Part shown: positions 17,607 through 25,529 of the stretch, in pieces
Position numbering within the stretch: position 1 is the first letter of the stretch
Layout of the letters: each line of letters opens with the position of its first letter
Source: Streptomyces violaceoruber
GTDB lineage: Bacteria > Actinomycetota > Actinomycetes > Streptomycetales > Streptomycetaceae
Length of the DNA stretch: 64,000 bases
Reading direction: 5' to 3'
Assembly (NCBI RefSeq): GCF_033406955.1
Contig: NZ_CP137734.1
Coordinates: 2,914,001 to 2,978,000, forward strand
Program-made: the position numbers and the translations under genes
Notes under the pieces: model-generated
Told to the model about the DNA's origin: nothing
Databases searched by the model: none
What the model saw: the letters and a program-made list of their open reading frames with translations, nothing else

Positions 17607-17834
17607 GTGGAGGTCAAGATCGGCGTGCAGCACGCGCCCCGCGAGATCGTTCTGGAGAGCGGTCAGAGCGCCGACGAGGTCGAGCGCGTGGTGGGCGAGG
17701 CACTGGCCGGCAAGTCGCAGCTGCTGAGCCTCGTGGACGAACACGGCCGCAAGGTCCTGGTGCCGGCCGACCGGCTCGCTTACGTCGAGATCGGCGAGTC
17801 GGCCCCGCGCAAGGTGGGCTTCGGCACGCTGTAG
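17607..17834 (+). CDS. DUF3107 small protein
   Basis: This is a 75-aa protein MEVKIGVQHAPREIVLESGQ... ending KVGFGTL, of the DUF3107 family (mycobacterial TB9.4). It is soluble with alternating beta strands and helix; the function is unknown. The GTG start has GGAGGG 9 nt upstream. It follows the TetR gene by 142 bp, a gap that contains a TAATGT-like -10, so it may be transcribed separately. A very strong terminator follows. Confidence 0.9.
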   Translation: MEVKIGVQHAPREIVLESGQSADEVERVVGEALAGKSQLLSLVDEHGRKVLVPADRLAYVEIGESAPRKVGFGTL

Positions 17835-17860
17835 CGACCGGACGCGGGACGACGGACGCA

Positions 17861-17907
17861 GCACGGGTGGGGCCCGGCGGTGACATACCGCCGGGCCCCA
17901 CCCGTGC
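17861..17907. terminator. Very strong terminator after DUF3107
   Basis: This is a perfect 21-bp stem, from GCACGGGTGGGGCCCGGCGG to its complement, with a 5-nt GACAT loop. It is one of the longest hairpins in the window. Confidence 0.92.
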
Positions 17908-18077
17908 TACCCGTGCTGCCCGTGCCACCCGTGCTACGTGTTCTCGCTCCCACACCCCTGCTCCCGTTCACGGGCGGAGCACAGTTCACCCACAGGGGGA
18001 GGATTGCATTCCGCAGGTCAGGGGTAAGTCGGCTGTGACCGTTTGGGGCAGGCCGGCCATGTGGGAGGGACCCCGAC

Positions 18078-18347
18078 ATGTTCTTGGAAGCGCTCAGCGC
18101 CGCACTTCTCGGCCTCGCCCTGGCATGGGCGGCCGCGCACCGTCTGCCCCACCGCCTGCCCGCCCCGCTCCTCGTCCTGCCGACCGGTGTCGCCGGGGCC
18201 CTCTTCGGGGCGTTCGTCACGCACACCGCGCTGGGTGCCGGTGGGCTCGTGCCGGTGCTGCTGGGTTCGGCGACGGTCTCCGCGGCCTCGCTGTCGCTGC
18301 TGCTGCGCCCCGCGGGAAGGCTCCGCCGCAGTTCGGCGACCGCCTGA
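18078..18347 (+). CDS. Small hydrophobic membrane protein
   Basis: This 89-aa protein has about three membrane helices (FLEALSAALLGLALAWAAA; PLLVLPTGVAGALFGAFV; GLVPVLLGSATVSAASLSLL) and a basic C-terminus. The ATG has GGGAGGG 8-9 nt upstream. No enzymatic motif was seen. The pattern of glycine-rich helices resembles GlsB/YeaQ/transglycosylase-associated membrane proteins, but this is only a resemblance. Confidence 0.75.
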   Translation: MFLEALSAALLGLALAWAAAHRLPHRLPAPLLVLPTGVAGALFGAFVTHTALGAGGLVPVLLGSATVSAASLSLLLRPAGRLRRSSATA

Positions 18348-18390
18348 CCGGCAGGCCGCCGTAGCGCGTCGGGCCCGGCCACGGCGCCCG

Positions 18391-18447
18391 GCCCGAGCGG
18401 TGAGGTCAGGCCCGAGCGGTGGCGTCAGTCCCGAGCGGTGGCGTCAG
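18391..18447. repeat. Three tandem 19-bp repeats
   Basis: Units of 19 bp (consensus GCCCGAGCGGTGGCGTCAG) lie at 18391, 18410 and 18429, in the gap between the small membrane gene and the end of the MiaE_2-like gene. Confidence 0.9.
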
Positions 18448-18462
18448 GCCTGGATGACGGCG

Positions 18463-19245
18463 TCAGGCCGCCAGACCCAGCGCCGCCATCCGCTTGGTGT
18501 GCGCCTCGGTGATCCGGGAGAACATCTTGCCCACCTCGGCCAGGTCGAAGCCGTCCGCGACCCCGCCCACGAGCATGGTCGACAGCGCGTCCCGGTCGGC
18601 CACCACCCGCTGGGACTGCGAGAGCGCCTCCCCCATCAGCCGCCGCGCCCACAGCGCGAGCCGCCCGCCCACGCGCGGGTCGGCGTCGATCGCCGCGCGC
18701 ACCTTCTCCACGGCGAAACCGGCGTGCCCGGTGTCGTCGAGCACGGCGAGGACCAGCTCGCGGGTGTCCGTGTCGAGGCGGGCGGCGACCTCGCGGTAGA
18801 AGTCGCTGGCGATGGAGTCGCCGACGTAGGCCTTGACGAGACCCTCCAGCCAGTCCGAGGGGTCCGTCTGCTTGTGGAAGCCGTCGTAGGCGGCCACGAA
18901 CGGCTCCATGGCCCCCGTCGGCTCCTCGCCGATCTCGGCCAGCCGGTCGCGCAGCCGCTCGAAGTGGTGGAACTCCGCCGACGCCATCTTCGCCAGCTCC
19001 GCCTTGTCCGCCAGCGTCGGCGCCAGCTTGGCGTCCTCCGCGAGCCGCTCGAACGCCGCCAGTTCGCCGTACGCGAGCGCGCCGAGCAGGTCCACGACCG
19101 CGGCGCGGTACTGCGGGTCGGCCGCGGCCGCCGCCCAGTCGCGGGCGGCGACCGGGGTGGCTCCGCCGGTACCGGCGGTACCGGCGGTTCCAGCGGTCTC
19201 GGCGGGGGCGTCTGCGGCGGTGCCAGGCTTGTCAGAGCTCGTCAT
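18463..19245 (-). CDS. Ferritin-like MiaE_2-family protein
   Basis: This 260-aa protein starts with a short Ala/Gly/Thr-rich tail, followed by a helical ferritin-like domain. Probable metal ligands are Glu in YGELAAFERL, E and H in ASAEFHHFERL, and His in VLDDTGHAGFAVEKV. MiaE-type diiron hydroxylases modify tRNA (family knowledge); whether this actinobacterial branch does the same is not settled to my knowledge. The ATG at 19245 was chosen because the sequence upstream to 19398 reads as non-coding. It is divergent from the DEAD-box gene, a pairing also found in mycobacteria. Confidence 0.85.
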   Translation of the reverse strand: MTSSDKPGTAADAPAETAGTAGTAGTGGATPVAARDWAAAAADPQYRAAVVDLLGALAYGELAAFERLAEDAKLAPTLADKAELAKMASAEFHHFERLRDRLAEIGEEPTGAMEPFVAAYDGFHKQTDPSDWLEGLVKAYVGDSIASDFYREVAARLDTDTRELVLAVLDDTGHAGFAVEKVRAAIDADPRVGGRLALWARRLMGEALSQSQRVVADRDALSTMLVGGVADGFDLAEVGKMFSRITEAHTKRMAALGLAA

Positions 19246-19644
19246 GCAGCGCACAATAGCCCGCTCTTCGGCGGTGGTAAGGCCCTGGTCAGTCAGTGTG
19301 ACGACGACTACGTGAGCAAATCGGCCATCGCATGTGCGCGAATCCGGGGTATGGTGGTAATGCGCCTGCCGAGTATGTGACGTACGGGTACGTGACATCG
19401 TCGTCGGGCCGCACGCATGAGGATGCCCGGTCGGTGGCCCGATCGGCTCCGACCCGACAGCCCTCCCTGCCGTACGCCACGCTGCGTACGGAATCCGGAG
19501 GGGGACCCTCAGTGGTACGAGCGCTGGAGCGTCGACAGAGGTCCCGTGTCCTACGGCTCACCCGTAAGGCAGCCGACGTCCCCGACACGGTCCGGCACGA
19601 CCCGCGCGCTCGCCTCGCACCACGCACACAGAAGAGGCAGCACC
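19246..19644. other. Divergent intergenic region with regulatory role likely
   Basis: These 399 bp separate the divergent MiaE_2 and DEAD-box genes. The part near 19370-19400 is relatively AT-rich and has short repeats of the type ACGTACGGGTACGTGACAT. The frame of the helicase stays open through 19417-19644, but composition there (His/Arg/Ser/Pro-rich, no conserved motif) suggests a leader rather than coding sequence. A long 5' UTR on the helicase mRNA is therefore probable. Confidence 0.5.
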
Positions 19645-22392
19645 CTGACTACGACGTTCCGATCCCTCGGGATCCTCCCCGAGACCGCCGAAGCCCTCGA
19701 AGCCGTCGGCATCATCACTCCCTTCCCGATCCAGGAGATGACGCTCCCCGTAGCCCTGTCGGGCAAGGACGTCATCGGCCAGGCCAAGACCGGCACCGGC
19801 AAGACGCTGGGCTTCGGCCTCCCGCTCCTCGAGCGCGTCACCGTCCCCGCCGACGTCGAGGCGGGCCGCGCGGCGCCCGAGTCCCTGACCGACGCCCCGC
19901 AGGCCCTCGTCGTCGTCCCGACGCGCGAGCTGTGCCAGCAGGTCACCAACGACCTCCTGACCGCCGGCAAGGTCCGCAACGTACGCGTCCTCGCGATCTA
20001 CGGCGGCCGCGCCTACGAGCCGCAGGTGGAGGCGCTGAAGCAGGGCGTCGACGTGATCGTCGGCACCCCGGGCCGCCTGCTGGACCTGGCGGGCCAGAAG
20101 AAGCTGAGCCTGAAGCACATCAAGAGCCTGGTCCTCGACGAGGCCGACGAGATGCTCGACCTGGGCTTCCTGCCCGACGTCGAGAAGATCATCAACATGC
20201 TGCCGGCCAGGCGCCAGACCATGCTGTTCTCGGCGACGATGCCGGGCGCGGTCATCGGACTGGCCCGCCGGTACATGTCGCAGCCCACGCACATCTCCGC
20301 CACCTCGCCGGACGACGAGGGCGCGACGGTCGCGAACACGAAGCAGTTCATCTACCGCGCGCACAACATGGACAAGCCCGAGATGGTGGCGCGCATACTG
20401 CAGGCCGACGGCCGTGGACTGGCCATGGTCTTCTGCCGCACCAAGCGCACCGCGGCCGACCTGGCCGACCAGCTCAAGCAGCGCGGCTTCGCCTCCGGCG
20501 CGGTCCACGGCGACCTCGGCCAGGGCGCCCGCGAGCAGGCCCTGCGCGCCTTCCGCAACGGCAAGGTGGACGTGCTCGTCTGCACCGACGTCGCCGCCCG
20601 CGGCATCGACGTCGAGGGCGTGACGCACGTCATCAACTACCAGTCGCCGGAAGAGGAGAAGACGTACCTGCACCGCATCGGCCGCACCGGCCGCGCGGGC
20701 GCGAAGGGTACGGCGATCACGCTGGTCGACTGGGACGACATCCCGCGCTGGCAGCTGATCAACAAGGCGCTGGACCTGGGCTTCAACGACCCGCCGGAGA
20801 CGTACTCCACCTCCCCTCACCTGTACACCGACCTGGGCATCGCCGAGGGCACCAAGGGCGTCCTGCCGCGCTCGGAGCGCACCCGCGCCGGGCTCGACGC
20901 GGAGGAGCTCGAGGACCTGGGCGAGCCGGGCGGCCGCGGTGGCCGCGGGCGCGGCGACCGGGGCGACCGGGGCGGCCGGGGTGGGCGCGACGACGCGCGT
21001 TCCGGCGATCGCGAGCGCGACCGTTCGTCCCGTACGACGCCGCGCCGCCGCCGTCGGATGCGCGGCGGTGCGCCGGTGGACGCGGAGGCCTCCGTGGCCC
21101 CCGCGGCCGAGACCGTGACCGTGACCGATGGTGCGGCCGGCGCCACCGACGCGGGCACCGACACCGACAAGGCCCCCCGCACGCTGCGCCGCCGGCGCCG
21201 TACGCGGAGCGGCGAGCCCTCGCGCCGCCAGGAGACCGCCGCGACGCTCGGCACCGACGGCCCGGCGGCGCAGGCCGCCGAGGACGCCGCGCTCGCGCCT
21301 TCCGAGGCTCCGGTCGTGGAAACGGTGGCGGCCGAACCGGTGGCGGCCCCGGAGGCCGTGGAGGCCCCGGCGAAGCCGCGCCGACGCACCCGCACCCGCA
21401 AGGCGGCCGAGACCCCGACCGCCCCGCTGGAGACCGCTCCGACGGCGGCGCCGACGGCCACCGAGGAGTCGATCGTGGCTCCGACGGTCGTCGAGACCCC
21501 GACGGTGGAGGCTCCCGCCGAGAAGCCGCGCCGGCGCACCCGCAAGGCCACGGCCGCCGAGGCGACGGTCGACACGGCCGAGGGAGCGGCCGAGCCCGCG
21601 CCCGAGCCGGCCGAGACCAAGCCGCGCCGCCGTACCCGCAAGGCTGCCGAGCCCGCCGTGCAGGCTCCGGACGCCGAGGCGGAGGCCGAGGCCAAGCCGC
21701 GCCGCACCCGGAAGACGGCGGCCACCAAGACGGCCGCCGCCAAGGCCGAAGCCGCCGCCGACACCGCCGAGGCAGCAGAGGCGAAGCCCAAGGCCCGCCG
21801 CACCCGCAAGGCCGCCGAACCGACCGAGGTCACCGAGGCCGCGGCCGGCGCTCCGGCGCAGCCGGAGCAGGCTCCGGAGGCGGCCGAGGCCAAGCCGCGC
21901 CGCACCCGCAAGACGACGGCCACCAAGACGGCCGCCGCCAAGGCCGAAGCCGCCGCCGACACCGCCGAGGCAGCAGAGGCGAAGCCCAAGGCCCGCCGCA
22001 CCCGCAAGGCCGCCGAACCGGCGGTGCAGGCCGCTCCGGAGGGCGAGGCGGAGACCGAGGCCAAGCCGCGCCGCACCCGCAAGACGACGGCTACCAAGAC
22101 GACGGCCACCAAGACGGCCGCCGCCAAGGCCGAAGCCGCCGTCGACACCGCCGAGGCGGCAGAGGCGAAGCCCAAGGCCCGCCGCACCCGGAAGGCGGCC
22201 GCGGCCGTCGAGGCCACCGCCGAGATTCCGGCGCAGGCCTCGCAGGAGCCGGAGGCCGCGCCGCGGCGCCGGACCCGTAAGGCCGCGGTTGCCGTCGAGG
22301 CGCCCGCGGCGGGAGCCGACACGGCGGAGGCGAAGCCGAAGGCCCGCCGCACCCGCAAGACGGCCGCCGCCGCGGAGGCAGGCGAGAGCTGA
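19645..22392 (+). CDS. DEAD-box RNA helicase with long Ala/Lys/Arg repeat tail
   Basis: The complete helicase core is present: Q motif GIITPFPIQEMTLPVAL, motif I AKTGTGKT, Ia PTRELCQQV, Ib GTPGRLLDL, II DEAD (LDEADEML), III SAT (FSATMPGA), IV VFCRTKRTA, V TDVAARGIDV and VI HRIGRTGRAG. Past about residue 400 comes a Gly/Arg-rich RGG-like stretch, then about 430 residues of basic repeats of the type AKPRRTRKT...AAAKAEAA, similar to histone-H1/HupB tails and probably RNA-binding. The product is about 915 aa. The best start is a CTG at 19645 (AGAGG 7 nt upstream), since it begins right at TTTFRSLGILPE, where homologues begin; no ATG or GTG lies close by. RNA unwinding, ribosome assembly or decay roles are likely. 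Confidence 0.92.
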   Translation: MTTTFRSLGILPETAEALEAVGIITPFPIQEMTLPVALSGKDVIGQAKTGTGKTLGFGLPLLERVTVPADVEAGRAAPESLTDAPQALVVVPTRELCQQVTNDLLTAGKVRNVRVLAIYGGRAYEPQVEALKQGVDVIVGTPGRLLDLAGQKKLSLKHIKSLVLDEADEMLDLGFLPDVEKIINMLPARRQTMLFSATMPGAVIGLARRYMSQPTHISATSPDDEGATVANTKQFIYRAHNMDKPEMVARILQADGRGLAMVFCRTKRTAADLADQLKQRGFASGAVHGDLGQGAREQALRAFRNGKVDVLVCTDVAARGIDVEGVTHVINYQSPEEEKTYLHRIGRTGRAGAKGTAITLVDWDDIPRWQLINKALDLGFNDPPETYSTSPHLYTDLGIAEGTKGVLPRSERTRAGLDAEELEDLGEPGGRGGRGRGDRGDRGGRGGRDDARSGDRERDRSSRTTPRRRRRMRGGAPVDAEASVAPAAETVTVTDGAAGATDAGTDTDKAPRTLRRRRRTRSGEPSRRQETAATLGTDGPAAQAAEDAALAPSEAPVVETVAAEPVAAPEAVEAPAKPRRRTRTRKAAETPTAPLETAPTAAPTATEESIVAPTVVETPTVEAPAEKPRRRTRKATAAEATVDTAEGAAEPAPEPAETKPRRRTRKAAEPAVQAPDAEAEAEAKPRRTRKTAATKTAAAKAEAAADTAEAAEAKPKARRTRKAAEPTEVTEAAAGAPAQPEQAPEAAEAKPRRTRKTTATKTAAAKAEAAADTAEAAEAKPKARRTRKAAEPAVQAAPEGEAETEAKPRRTRKTTATKTTATKTAAAKAEAAVDTAEAAEAKPKARRTRKAAAAVEATAEIPAQASQEPEAAPRRRTRKAAVAVEAPAAGADTAEAKPKARRTRKTAAAAEAGES
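21688..22200. repeat. 135-bp imperfect repeats in the helicase tail
   Basis: Copies lie at 21688-21822 and 21886-22020 (almost identical), with a longer third copy at 22057-22200 that has extra ACCAAGACGACG units. Each encodes AKPRRTRK-TxATKTAAAKAEAA-DTAEAAEAKPKARRTRKAA. The sequence homogeneity at DNA level suggests recent duplication or gene conversion. Confidence 0.9.
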
Positions 22393-22412
22393 TCCGCGCC
22401 GCTCGTCCGAGA

Positions 22413-22455
22413 CCGTCGGCCCCGTCCCGCCACTCAGGCGGGACGGGGCCGACGG
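22413..22455. terminator. Strong terminator after the DEAD-box gene
   Basis: A perfect 19-bp stem (CCGTCGGCCCCGTCCCGCC with its complement) with an ACTCA loop lies 20 bp past the helicase stop. Confidence 0.92.
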
Positions 22456-22502
22456 CGTTGGGCGTCGTCACTCCCGTGCGCATCGCCAGATAGCCTCTGC
22501 CC

Positions 22503-23399
22503 GTGAGCAGGAACGCCGCCTTCAGCCCGCCTCCGAGCGCCCGCGCGTACCGGCTGCGTACCGCACGCGGTGAGTTCGCCGTCGTCGACTCGCCCGCGGC
22601 CGCCGGGGTCGCGCCGAGGGGCGTGGTGATGATGCTGCCCGGCTTCACGGGGAGCAAGGAGGACTTCACCCTGCTGCACCGGCCGCTCGGGGCACGCGGG
22701 TACCGCACGGTCGCCGTGGACGGACGGGGGCAGTACGAGTCGGACGGGCCAGAGCACGACGAGTCCGCGTACGCGCGGCCCGAGCTGGCCCGGGACGTGC
22801 TCGCGCAGGCCGCCGCCCTCGGGACGCGCGTGCACCTCGTCGGGCACTCCCTGGGCGGCCAGATCGCACGGGCCGCCGTCCTGCTCGACCCCGCCCCGTT
22901 CCTGTCCCTCACGCTGATGTCCTCGGGCCCGGCGCGGATCTCCGAGTCGCAGCGGCAGCGGGTGAAGCTGCTGCGGGACGCGCTGGACACGATGACGATG
23001 GCGGAGGTCTGGGAGGTGATGCAGGCCATGGGACCGCCGGAGGAGGCCGGTGCCCCGGCCCCCGCCCACGGGCCGGAGGACCCGGTACGGCTGCGGGACC
23101 GCTGGCTGGGCACCAGACCGGCGCAACTGCTCGCCACGGGAGGCCAGTTGTGCACCGAGCCGGACCGTGTCGCCGAGCTGGCCGCCGTGCCGCTGCCGTT
23201 CCACGTGCTGTCGGGCACCTATGACGACACCTGGCCCGTGCCCCTCCTGGACGAGATGGCCCTGCGGCTGGACGCGCGCCGGACGGTCGTCGCGGGCGCC
23301 GAGCACTCCCCCAACACCGACCAGCCCCTGCCGACCGCCCGCGCCCTCGCCGACTTCTGGGACGACCATCCCGTGCCGCCCCGACCGTACGTGCGCTGA
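22503..23399 (+). CDS. Alpha/beta-hydrolase
   Basis: This 298-aa hydrolase has MMLPGFTGSKEDFTLLHRPL (oxyanion region), VAVDGRGQYESDG, nucleophile Ser in HLVGHSLGGQIAR, acidic residue in SGTYDDTWPV and His in AGAEHSPNTDQP. The GTG start at 22503 lies just after the helicase terminator. It most resembles the general lipase/esterase/thioesterase group of alpha/beta hydrolases; the substrate is unknown. It is followed by a 110-bp gap with GCTCCCC repeats. Confidence 0.88.
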   Translation: MSRNAAFSPPPSARAYRLRTARGEFAVVDSPAAAGVAPRGVVMMLPGFTGSKEDFTLLHRPLGARGYRTVAVDGRGQYESDGPEHDESAYARPELARDVLAQAAALGTRVHLVGHSLGGQIARAAVLLDPAPFLSLTLMSSGPARISESQRQRVKLLRDALDTMTMAEVWEVMQAMGPPEEAGAPAPAHGPEDPVRLRDRWLGTRPAQLLATGGQLCTEPDRVAELAAVPLPFHVLSGTYDDTWPVPLLDEMALRLDARRTVVAGAEHSPNTDQPLPTARALADFWDDHPVPPRPYVR

Positions 23400-23448
23400 G
23401 GCCGCGGTGGCACTCCCGCGCCCCGCTGCACCCCGCGCCCCGCGCCCC

Positions 23449-23476
23449 GCTCCCCGCTCCCCGCTCCCCGCTCCCC
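23449..23476. repeat. Four tandem 7-bp repeats GCTCCCC
   Basis: A microsatellite-like run is preceded by two GCGCCCC variants, in the gap between the convergent hydrolase and NYN genes. Confidence 0.9.
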
Positions 23477-23510
23477 GCCGGAACGGGACCCGGTCCTCCG
23501 CGGACAGGCC

Positions 23511-24407
23511 CTAGTACTGCGCCCGCAGGTGCTCCCAGAAGCCGTCCCGCAGCGCCCGGCGCAGGTCGGCCTGGCCGCGCAGCGAGTACTGCAGCAGTCC
23601 CTCGGCCTCCACCAGCAGGTCCTGGTCCACGGAACCGGGGAGGTAGGGGTGGCCGGGGAGCAGCTCGACGAGGGACTCGCGCCCCCGGGACGCCAGCCAT
23701 TTCGCCGCGATCTGGGCGCCCACGAAGCGGACGTCCTCCCGGGCCGGGCGGGTGAGGCCCGTCGCCTCGGCGGCGGGGGCCGTGCGCCGGGAGACGTACG
23801 GCTTGAAGAAGTCGAGGTCGAGGGTGCGCTGGCTGTCGACCTCCCAGAGCAGCGGCTCGGCCTGGTTGCGACCCTCGGGGGCCTCGATGCCCCACAGGTG
23901 GACGCGGGCGCCGAACCCCTGGGCGGCCTCGACCGCCGATACGAGGTCCTCGTCGCCGCCGAGCAGGGCCGCGTCGCTGATGGCGCGGTGCCGGGCGAGG
24001 GACTCCAGGTCGGTGCGGATGAGGGAGTCGACGCCCTTCTGCTGGTTGTTGGCGTTGAGGTTGCCCAGGCGCACCTTGACGTCCGGCAGCTCGGCGATGG
24101 ACTGCTGCTCGGCGGTGTGGATGCGGCGGCGGGCGCCGTCGTACCAGTAGACGCGCAGCAGGCGGCTGTCCGCGAAGATGTTCCGGGCCCTGTCGATGAG
24201 GGCCTCGATGAGCCCCTCGGCGTCCAGGTCGAAGGCCCGGCGGTCCTCGGTCCCGGCCACCAGCCGCCCCGCCGCCGCGTAGAGGTAACCGGCGTCGACG
24301 AAGATCGCGTGGGTCGAGGGGGTCTTCGCCACCTCGGCGAGCATGCGCTGGAGCAGCTCGTTCGTGCGATCGATACGAGCGTTCAGGGGCGCGAGGTCGT
24401 CGTTCAT
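23511..24407 (-). CDS. NYN-domain (PIN-like) putative ribonuclease
   Basis: This protein of about 298 aa has an N-terminal helical segment, a NYN domain (residues about 30-200) with the acidic residues expected in PIN/NYN nucleases (AIFVDAGYLYAAAG, QKGVDSLIRTDL, ALLGGDEDLVSAVE), and a helical C-terminal region. NYN proteins are metal-dependent RNases acting in RNA processing or decay (family knowledge). The MNDDL start at 24407 was chosen; an in-frame ATG three codons upstream (24416) is equally possible because the GGAGG overlaps that first codon. It ends convergent to the hydrolase. Confidence 0.88.
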   Translation of the reverse strand: MNDDLAPLNARIDRTNELLQRMLAEVAKTPSTHAIFVDAGYLYAAAGRLVAGTEDRRAFDLDAEGLIEALIDRARNIFADSRLLRVYWYDGARRRIHTAEQQSIAELPDVKVRLGNLNANNQQKGVDSLIRTDLESLARHRAISDAALLGGDEDLVSAVEAAQGFGARVHLWGIEAPEGRNQAEPLLWEVDSQRTLDLDFFKPYVSRRTAPAAEATGLTRPAREDVRFVGAQIAAKWLASRGRESLVELLPGHPYLPGSVDQDLLVEAEGLLQYSLRGQADLRRALRDGFWEHLRAQY

Positions 24408-24651
24408 CGCCTCCATTGTCCCGGCGGTCACGCTACGAATACAACCGGTCCCGGTCAGTCTTGTACGGGACACCTGTCGCGCGGTAACAAGCGTCTTACT
24501 TGTCAGTAATTAGTCGTGCGAAAAATTTCCTTAGCGTAGGGAATGTTTGCAGAGGGCATCCCGTTGACCACTACGGAAGCCCGGGCACCGACGACCCAGG
24601 AGCCACACCAGTAGTTCTCCGCAGGAGGATGACCAGATCAAGGGAGAGGCC

Positions 24652-24804
24652 ATGCGCTTTGAAGTCATGCGACTCGACGACGTCGACGGGACCCCCGTGG
24701 ACACGACTGTCGTGGACGCCGCCTCCGTGAACCGCATCGTTCAGCAGGCCGCCGCCATCGGGCAGCGCCTGTGGATCCGCCCCGCCGACACCTCGGCCTT
24801 GTAA
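24652..24804 (+). CDS. Conserved 50-aa protein, function unknown
   Basis: This short gene encodes MRFEVMRLDDVDGTPVDTTV... ending RLWIRPADTSAL with a TAA stop. The ATG has GGGAGAGG 2-9 nt upstream, and a perfect terminator begins 22 bp after the stop, so this is a complete monocistronic unit. The sequence looks like a compact alpha/beta protein with an amphipathic helix (VNRIVQQAAAIGQRL). I recall similar short proteins being widespread in streptomycetes, but know no function. The 240-bp upstream region is AT-rich for this genome, with a probable promoter around 24500-24540. Confidence 0.85.
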   Translation: MRFEVMRLDDVDGTPVDTTVVDAASVNRIVQQAAAIGQRLWIRPADTSAL

Positions 24805-24825
24805 CGCGGACCGTTTGCACATGCT

Positions 24826-24861
24826 CAGGGCCCCCGCACGGAACACCGTGCGGGGGCCCTG
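24826..24861. terminator. Terminator after the 50-aa gene
   Basis: The perfect 16-bp stem CAGGGCCCCCGCACGG / CCGTGCGGGGGCCCTG has an AACA loop and may also serve the convergent marC gene. Confidence 0.93.
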
Positions 24862-24870
24862 TCGCTGCGC

Positions 24871-25476
24871 TCACGCGCCCTGGATCACCTGCGTGACGCC
24901 GTTGATGATCTGCTGCACGGCGATCGCGGAGAGCATCATGCCGGCGAGGCGGGTCACCAGGACCACGCCGCCGTCCTTGATGACCCGGATGATCAGCAGC
25001 GAGTACCGCATCACCAGCCACAGCACCACATGGATGGCGAGGATCGCCGCCCACACCGAGACCTGCGTGGTCACGCTGTCCGCCTTCTGCACGGCCAGGA
25101 TGACCGACACGATCGCTCCGGGCCCGGCGAGCAGCGGCATGCCCAGCGGTACGAGGGCGACGTTGACGTCCTTGGTCTGCTTCGGCTCGTCCGTCTTGCC
25201 GGTGAGCAGGTCGAGGGCGATCAGCAGGAGCAGCAGCCCGCCCGCGATCATCAGGGCGGGCACGGACACGTGCAGGTAGTCCAGGATCTGGTGCCCGAGC
25301 AGACCGAACACCGTGATCACACCACCGGCGACGCAGACGGCCTGGAGGGCCATCCGCTTCTGCACCTTGCCGGGGCGGCCGGAGGTGAGCGCGAGGAAGA
25401 TCGGGGTGATCCCGGGGGGATCCATGATGACAAAAAGGGTCAGGAAGAGGGAGCCGAAGACGGCGACGTCGAACAT
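24871..25476 (-). CDS. MarC-family membrane protein
   Basis: This 201-aa protein has six predicted membrane helices and MarC/UPF0056 signatures: FVIMDPPGITPIFLALT near the N-terminus, ALVPLGMPLLAGPGAIVSVI in the middle, and RLAGMMLSAIAVQQIINGV at the end. Length is normal. The family is unrelated to MarR-type antibiotic regulation despite its name; the transported substrate is unknown. The start ATG at 25476 lies 54 bp after the PHP gene, likely the same operon. Confidence 0.92.
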   Translation of the reverse strand: MFDVAVFGSLFLTLFVIMDPPGITPIFLALTSGRPGKVQKRMALQAVCVAGGVITVFGLLGHQILDYLHVSVPALMIAGGLLLLLIALDLLTGKTDEPKQTKDVNVALVPLGMPLLAGPGAIVSVILAVQKADSVTTQVSVWAAILAIHVVLWLVMRYSLLIIRVIKDGGVVLVTRLAGMMLSAIAVQQIINGVTQVIQGA

Positions 25477-25529
25477 GGGTGAGCTACTGGCCTTGCGGAG
25501 GAGGGGGAAGAGTGGACGGAGGGTGCGGC

